Shown here: positions 58,401-64,000 of the stretch, one piece after another | How the letters are laid out: each line of letters starts with the position of its first letter | Position numbering within the stretch: position 1 is the first letter of the stretch | Origin: Augochlora pura | Taxonomy: Eukaryota > Arthropoda > Insecta > Hymenoptera > Halictidae | Direction: 5' to 3' | DNA length: 64,000 nucleotides | Assembly (NCBI RefSeq): GCF_028453695.1 | Contig: NC_135782.1 | Coordinates: 1,860,001 to 1,924,000, forward strand | Notes under the pieces: model-generated | The model's input: only the letters and a program-made list of their open reading frames with translations | Told to the model about the DNA's origin: nothing | Databases searched by the model: none | Position numbers and translations under genes: made by a program

Positions 58401-61256
58401 TTGCTTCGCGGAATTTTTCCGCGAACGTTGTCGAGACGCGGGGATCGTTTACCTCTGCCAATTTCAGCATAAACTCGAGAAGGTCGTCGGTGCCTTTCTC
58501 TATCTTCTTGCGCGACACCTCTATGCCTCTGACCTTCGAAAGTGTGAGCGCCGCGTTCATTACATACTCCCGCAAGGTTTCCTTGAGCTTTTCGATGGCC
58601 TCTTCTTCGTCTTCCTCGTCCTCTTCCGTTTCCTCTGGCTCTTCCTCTGGCTCTGCCTCTTCCTCTTCATTAGCTCCGCTGCTCTCTTCCTCCTCGCCCT
58701 TTTCGCCATCCTCTCCGTCGTCATTTCCACCATCCTCTCCATCATCCTTTCCGTCATCGCCAGTGTCAACGTCGTTGTCGCCGCTGTCTTCGTTCTTCTC
58801 GTCATCGTCCTTCGGAGGCTCGTGGGTCGTCTCGATCGCGATCTCCCTCACGACATGATGAACTTTCTGTTGAATTCTCCTCTTAGCGTGAACCTTCTCC
58901 AGTTCGTGTCCGTAATGATGATTAATGTTCTTCTTTCGCAGGTGAGCCTCCACCTCGTCGCTCTTCCCGTTGTTCCTGTGAACTACACGCTTCCGAGCGT
59001 GCACCTTCTTGACACCCTTGTCGGCGCTCTTCCCGGAACGTTTCGGATCACTCTTCCCCGCGGCGGACTTCTTCAGATGACTCGTAGGAATGTGCCTATG
59101 CGCCGTCGATTTCCTGCCGCTCTTCCGCGACTTCCGCTGGACGACACCGTGCTGAGAGCTCCGTCTCTTCAAGCTGCGTCGGCTACGCAAAACGATCTCC
59201 TCGACGATGTTCCTCTTCGTCCTCTTTCCAACGTTCTTCTCGCGGTGCCTCCTGCCGACGCTGTGCTTGCTGCTCGACCTTCTACCGTGGTCCAGTTTCT
59301 TGCCACGGCTCCTTCTTCCGGACAACACCCTCTTCATTCGCGCGTTCTCCTCAGTCTCGTCTTCCGGCTCGGCGTCCTCCTCGATCCCTTCATCCTCTTC
59401 ATCCTCCTCCTTGCCTTCGTCGTCCTTTGGGCCGGTTTTCTCTTTGCTGCCTTTCTCCTGGCTACCCTCGCCGCTCTCGTTGTTCTCGTCGCTGGTGTCC
59501 GAGCCCTGGTACGGATCCGGGAGCAGCCGGTAAATACCGGGCAACAAGTGCGGCGTGTCCAACTGAAATATTCGAAGAGTTAAATATATCTTATTTTAAA
59601 TGTATTAAAATTTAGATATATTGCTTTAAATATGTGTTTAGAATATCTGAAATATCGGGACGCTAATTCTTAATGAACCACCCTCTGTGTTCGTACACAT
59701 ATCCGGAATAAAATAAAATATAATATAATATGTGCTGCAATAAATTAAAAATTGCGGTCGAATTAGTTATTGCTCTGTTACTAAACGCTTAGCCGTACTA
59801 TTAATGTTTCGTTGCCGTCCATCGACAGTTGAACGCTGAACATGTCGAAGAAAGCGTTGATGCCGGTCAGACGTGCGTATTGGTCGTCAACTATCTGCCA
59901 GTTGTATATGCGATCGTTCCATTCACCATTCTCCATTATCAACGGCCAACCACCGTGCCTCCACAATGTAGCAAGGAGGGGCTCCAGCGATTCATCCGCT
60001 GTGAGATTTATTAAGTAACGTATGTAATAGATAGTCTTTTTACACGACAGTATATTTTCTTGCAAAAATAAGAGAGTAACGTGGGATAATATTTGTTTCA
60101 GCGGAGGCTCCCGTTTTTTGGGATAAATTAGATTAGCGAAGAGAGTAGTATCGAATAGGAGCGAAGTGGCGCGTCTGGCCATGACATATCAATTCTACTT
60201 CTTGTCATACTAAAAGCCACGCGATCTTCGCGCGTTTGTTCAACTCAGTTGTCTCGAAGACAAAGTCGTTCGTGAAAAGGTGCTATTGTTTTTTATTTAT
60301 TTAGTTAGTTTTCTATGTAAAATGAGCACCCCTCTTTTGGTTCTTCTATCATCCCTTACTATAAGCTAGAAGAAAGTTTCTAAAAAACACCGAGCATATT
60401 ACTGTATATTAATTAACAAAATTAACTACCTTTATCCTCCATACAGCTCCGGTACCATTTCTTAGCCAGTTTCACGGCGAATATGTCGTCAGGTTCAATC
60501 GGCGATTTCATGAGCCCTAGAAATTTTCAGTATTTCACGTTACAGTATTGTTCGTGGATATTAGTTAACGCAATAATTAGTTAATTGTGAAATATGTATT
60601 TTCTAATTCTCGATTGTAACTGTGGCACGAACCTTCAACTTGCTTCTCAATTTTTTTCATTACCATTCCCCACAAACTCGGGAGCGACTCGGATTCAGAC
60701 TCATCATTCAAGTTGTCCCACTTTCCGCATGCGTATTGATAGAAATCATCGCAGGGATCGACAGACTCATCCATGCTCTCTTTGATCGTCTTCGCTGTTT
60801 TTTCGGAAAATTGTTTAGGAAAATTTTTTCAAAATTTTTTTGAAAATCGAAAGGTGTTTCTATGCACTTGGAAGTACTTACCGATCTGCTTGCACTCGTT
60901 TGAGTCGCATACCGTGGTTTCTTTCGTCTCCTTCGCGGCGACAGCTTCGCGTTTCGCGGCGAACAAACTCGCCAAGCCGAAAGGGTAATCCCGGAAAGAT
61001 GGGTCGGCGCTTATGACAGCGCCGATGGACGCCCTAGAAAGAAGATGTTGTATAACAATAAATAGTGGTCGAACATATCAGACATTAAAAGTGCAATTTT
61101 GCATGATAGAAGAATTGAATTTAGATCAATATTTCATGAACGAAGTATTAGATAACACTTTTAATGAACGAATGAATGAATGGACGAATTTAAAAGAATG
61201 TAGAAAAGACGAACGTTTCGTGAGATCTATACTTACAAGATCAAAATCCGAATCAT
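55494..61256 (-). CDS. Secreted neprilysin-like M13 metallopeptidase with large charged insert
   Basis: Zinc peptidase that cleaves small peptides outside the cell. Exons in transcript order: 61237-61256, 60882-61033, 60633-60794, 60430-60516, 59799-59998, 58453-59562, 58075-58167, 57801-57942, 57613-57715, 57364-57451, 57039-57215, 56778-56878, 56642-56700, 56449-56500, 56283-56350, 56072-56208, 55789-55956, 55494-55673: 1032 residues against about 750 for the family. It begins with a signal peptide (MIRILILASIGAVISA) instead of the usual membrane anchor. Family marks: DPCDDFYQYACGKW (70-83), VNAFF (820-824), zinc site HEVNH (862-866), third ligand in ENIAD (926-930, followed by TMG rather than NGG), HSPGRLRV, and C-terminal CNIW. 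Zinc ligands and catalytic Glu are intact, so activity is plausible. Exon 6 adds about 300 acidic-basic-acidic residues. The intron after 57613 appears to be GC-AG. A paralogue lies directly upstream. Confidence 0.92.
58600..59510 (-). other. Polyampholyte insert in the M13 peptidase (exon 6)
   Basis: Encodes roughly residues 228-528. In order: an acidic block (KEEDEEDEGIEEDAEPED), a long Arg/Lys/His-rich block with dibasic sites including RMKR and RTKR (furin-type RxKR) and several KRR/RKR, a His-rich stretch (NHHYGHELEKVHAKRR), and a final acidic block (DDGEDGGNDDGEDGEKGEEE). It sits between two segments that align to the M13 N-terminal domain (LLPDPYQG before, KLKETLREYVMNAAL after). No cysteine is seen in it. 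Confidence 0.85.
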
Positions 61257-61364
61257 TTTCGCAACGCAACTAAAGGCCGATCTTCGCGATAACAAAGTCG
61301 GATCACCGACGGGTCGGTCACTCTTTCTTTTTGCGAAATGCCCGGAGTAGATTCTATGCGAGCA

Positions 61365-61371
61365 TTTTATA
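61365..61371 (-). promoter_or_regulatory. TATA box of the M13 gene
   Basis: TATAAAA on the minus strand, about 110 bases upstream of the first coding exon, placing a start near 61340 and a short leader without another ATG. Confidence 0.5.
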
Positions 61372-62418
61372 CGCGTGAAATAGGAAGGAACGATTTGATA
61401 GTCTTGACACTGTACTACGATAGCGGATACGCGAAATCGAAACGGACAGAAACAGTGCATCCTCTGCCCTTGTGAATCGTGCAGATAATTTATCTAGCCG
61501 TAACAAGTTGCCACCCAGCAACTGTTAATGAAATACTATTTCCTTCCGGCTTGATAAAAATGATTACGTTCGTTGCCAAGGATTTAATAGAATGATAAAA
61601 GATTGGCGAACCAAAGGTAAACTGTTCTATTTATGTGCGTGGGCGGTGATAAAAGTTATGCGCGAGTTATCATTGAGATGAAGAAAAAAGCGAGAATCTT
61701 TAACACCATTTATTTATTGTTTGATCGCAATTCGTTAATTTGAGCAGAATTACTTGCAGCTACGACTGCATACATACATTCTTGTTTTACGTTTAATTTT
61801 AGCTATTGTTCCTAGTATTTTTTTTTATCTCAAATACTTGTATTTTTTTTTGTTTTATAGTAGGTCATGGTTATTATGAACACCAATTTTTATTATATCT
61901 AAAAAAATTTATTATATCTATAATTGTATTATAAAATAATATAAGTAAATGAAATTATTCTAATACAAGAAGTTATTGAAGAACAGCGTATTCGAAATAG
62001 AAATCGGAGAATTCAGTTCCAAATGTTGCTAATTTTTCTCGGGCACTAGTAAAAGATAATAAAAGATTTACTTAATCGCAAAGATAATACTATAGACATA
62101 CAGTTTTTATATTCTTTGTTGGAATAGGAATGATGATAGTACAGGTAAAATTATAGATTCAGGAAATTTTAGATATCATCTATATTTTCTTTTTGCAAAT
62201 ACAGATTTTTATTTTTCAATTAACCGTAGAATAGAAATACATATTGGTAGTCATCTTATCGACGCAGATTACACTTCAAGCCTTATTAAGCTATCTACTG
62301 ATGCTTTTACCTAATTAAGTAATACAATCACTACAGATAGTAAAAATAATGTTAATATTCTCGATATCGACTACTGCCTGCTTTGGTAAAAATAATATTA
62401 ATCTCGGAGATAGGTATG
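61372..62418. other. Intergenic between tandem M13 genes
   Basis: About 1 kb, AT-rich. The minus-strand AATAAA at 62213-62208 is a likely polyadenylation signal for the paralogue. No gene seen. Confidence 0.55.
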
Positions 62419-64000
62419 TTATTTCCATATGTTGCACTTTTTCTCAGGGTTCATGGGGCTTCCTTTCGGACAGTGGTAAGCTTCCGCGAAATCCTCGGAG
62501 TTGGACAATGATCCGATCACTCTTAACGGTGCTAGACTGTGCAGATCACGCCCCAATCGCTTCTTAATCTTCTCCAGATCGTAGACAGTGCACCATACCT
62601 GTAATTTTTAAAAGAACGTACTATAGTAAATAATAATTTGGCAAAAGTCAGGGATTTTTATTCTTGGTGTTCGTTCATCGTTATTAACAATGATTTATGC
62701 CACTTACATTCGCGGCAGACAAGAAGAACATTTGATTGTTAGTGAAATTCTCGAAACCTGGCAACATGGGGTCAGGGAGCTCGCAGTTCCTTTGCCTTCG
62801 TTGATAGGCCGCGAACACAGCTTGCAAGCCCATCGAATCCGCGATATTTTCGTCCGACGTTTGTTCTCCGTAATCCTAAAATTAAATAGTTGAAACCGTG
62901 ACTAAACTGTAGCTAAATTTCTGTACATATATACACGTTATTTCACATTGGAGCTTCTTATCAGACGAACTACCTTTATTTGAATATTCGCAGTCCTATT
63001 TTCCTCCACGCTGTATCTGGTAAACTGTTCTCTGAAACAATCAGCTCTTTTCTCGTATGCTCTGTCTGCTGCAACGGACAACCATGACGCGTATTCGCCG
63101 TATCTATCAAACATGCGACCTAAAATCGACCAATTATGGATTAGTTTTTATTTCCGGGAAAATTTTCGTTAGCAAAATCTTGCAATCGTTTACCCATAGT
63201 GTCGAATCCATGATTAACTTCGTGAGCCATTATAAATCCTATGATGCCGAAGTTAGTGTACCTGCGTGTAAAAATATCACCGTCGTTTTATATTGTGCTT
63301 AAATAATTAGCGACATTCGCAGAGTAGAATAACAGGTGCTTACCATGGCTGTTTAGGATTGTAAAACGGACTCTGAAAATCTGCCGCTGTTATTTCTGTA
63401 AAATGATTCAAAAATCTTTACCTCTTGCTATTTTTAGTATGCTATTTTGGTTTTGTTTCGTCGCATTCACATAAAAAGAATGCATTTCAAGCCGCTACTT
63501 ACCGAGAGTATTTTCAAAAGGCATGTAAAAGGCGTTTACAATCAAAGGATCTATGTAAGATCTGCAAGTAAACGTTTCGTTTGATTATATGGTAAACATT
63601 ATTCCAAAACTTTTATTCCAGTTTCACGTAGCCTAAGATATCGAATCATATGTGAAAAATCAGAATAACTTACTCGTATGCGTTATCTGTGTCCAGGTTG
63701 ACGGTTCTTAGTTGTATTCGTTTAACGTGTCTCATTAGACTCATCATATTCTCGAAATGAGAGTGACTGAAGCTGATCTAGAGTATCGTTCAAAGAAGTT
63801 TATGTAGTTACACGTTTACACAAATCGTGAGTTACAATTTTACGTGTTACCTACTCCTTTGAAATAATTTGTCATGAACGTGCGGTTTCTATAGATAGGC
63901 GGATAACCGATTAGCGCATCCATGAACACCAATTTCGTCAGTATGAATTCTCTGGTATCATCGTCCATCCATGTCGATTCTTTAACACGATATTCGACTT
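62419..64000 (-). CDS. Second neprilysin-like M13 metallopeptidase (partial, 3' half)
   Basis: Tandem paralogue of the gene at 55494-61256; its 5' part lies beyond the window. Exons in transcript order: 63855-64000 (enters from outside), 63674-63777, 63503-63561, 63344-63395, 63194-63261, 62974-63119, 62708-62875, 62419-62598. Family marks: STWMDDDTREFILTKLV, VNAFYMP, zinc site HEVNH in GFIMAHEVNHGFD, third ligand in ENIADSMG, and C-terminal CNIWK before TAA. Five exon lengths (180, 168, 68, 52, 59) and all phases equal those of its neighbour, so the pair arose by gene duplication after the introns were in place. Catalytic residues are intact. Whether it carries an insert like its neighbour cannot be seen here. 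Confidence 0.92.

Noticed and set aside
58342..59583. 413-codon plus-strand frame opposite the M13 insert
   Set aside because: It is the shadow of Glu/Asp/Lys/Arg codons read backwards, a leucine/valine-rich nonsense sequence; exon 6 is anchored on both sides by the peptidase.

Overview
The window is nuclear DNA of an insect, most likely a hymenopteran and possibly a bee. The evidence is GT-AG introns of about 60-800 bp with a few very long ones, CpG-rich sequence, many low-complexity tracts, and the gene content: an animal acetyl-CoA carboxylase, a SID-1 family membrane protein (a family absent from flies), a proteasome lid subunit, a pro-resilin and secreted M13 peptidases. The species cannot be fixed from sequence alone. 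All gene models are my own, built by matching splice phase and known protein landmarks. Layout: 0.4-4.3 kb holds six protein-like but unidentified minus-strand reading frames, perhaps exons of a decayed or divergent gene or a viral relic. 4.3-14 kb has no gene I can support; it contains a CpG-rich block, degenerate repeats and a possible hAT-like element. 14.2-33.9 kb is acetyl-CoA carboxylase (plus strand, 11 coding exons, 2301 residues), whose first 11.3-kb intron contains two further candidate first exons in the right splice phase. 34.7-37.9 kb is the SIDT gene (minus, 9 exons, 793 residues), tail-to-tail with the carboxylase. 39.2-40.75 kb is the proteasome subunit Rpn9/PSMD13 (plus). 41.3-41.5 kb is a long, nearly perfect inverted repeat. 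42.0-43.0 kb is a small RS-rich splicing-type protein resembling RSRC1 (plus). 44.1-48.1 kb is pro-resilin (minus, 4 exons) with a recognisable TATA/Inr promoter. 48.4-53.9 kb is mostly non-coding, with CT-rich repeats and a pre-miRNA-like hairpin at 53.2 kb. 53.99-54.88 kb is a small unidentified gene with a possible homopolymer frameshift. 55.5-61.3 kb is a complete secreted neprilysin-like M13 metallopeptidase (minus, 18 exons, 1032 residues), followed from 62.4 kb to the window end by the 3' half of a tandem paralogue. The genes do not form one pathway. Carboxylase makes malonyl-CoA for fatty acid synthesis, Rpn9 is housekeeping, pro-resilin is elastic cuticle, and the two M13 genes are a local tandem duplication. 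The most unusual things are (1) the roughly 300-residue acidic-basic-acidic insert with furin-like sites inside the first M13 peptidase, (2) carboxylase first exons that would change the AMPK recognition site at the splice junction, (3) the 41.3-kb inverted repeat whose mismatches in the core stem are G-U compatible, and (4) the unidentified minus-strand frames at the left edge.
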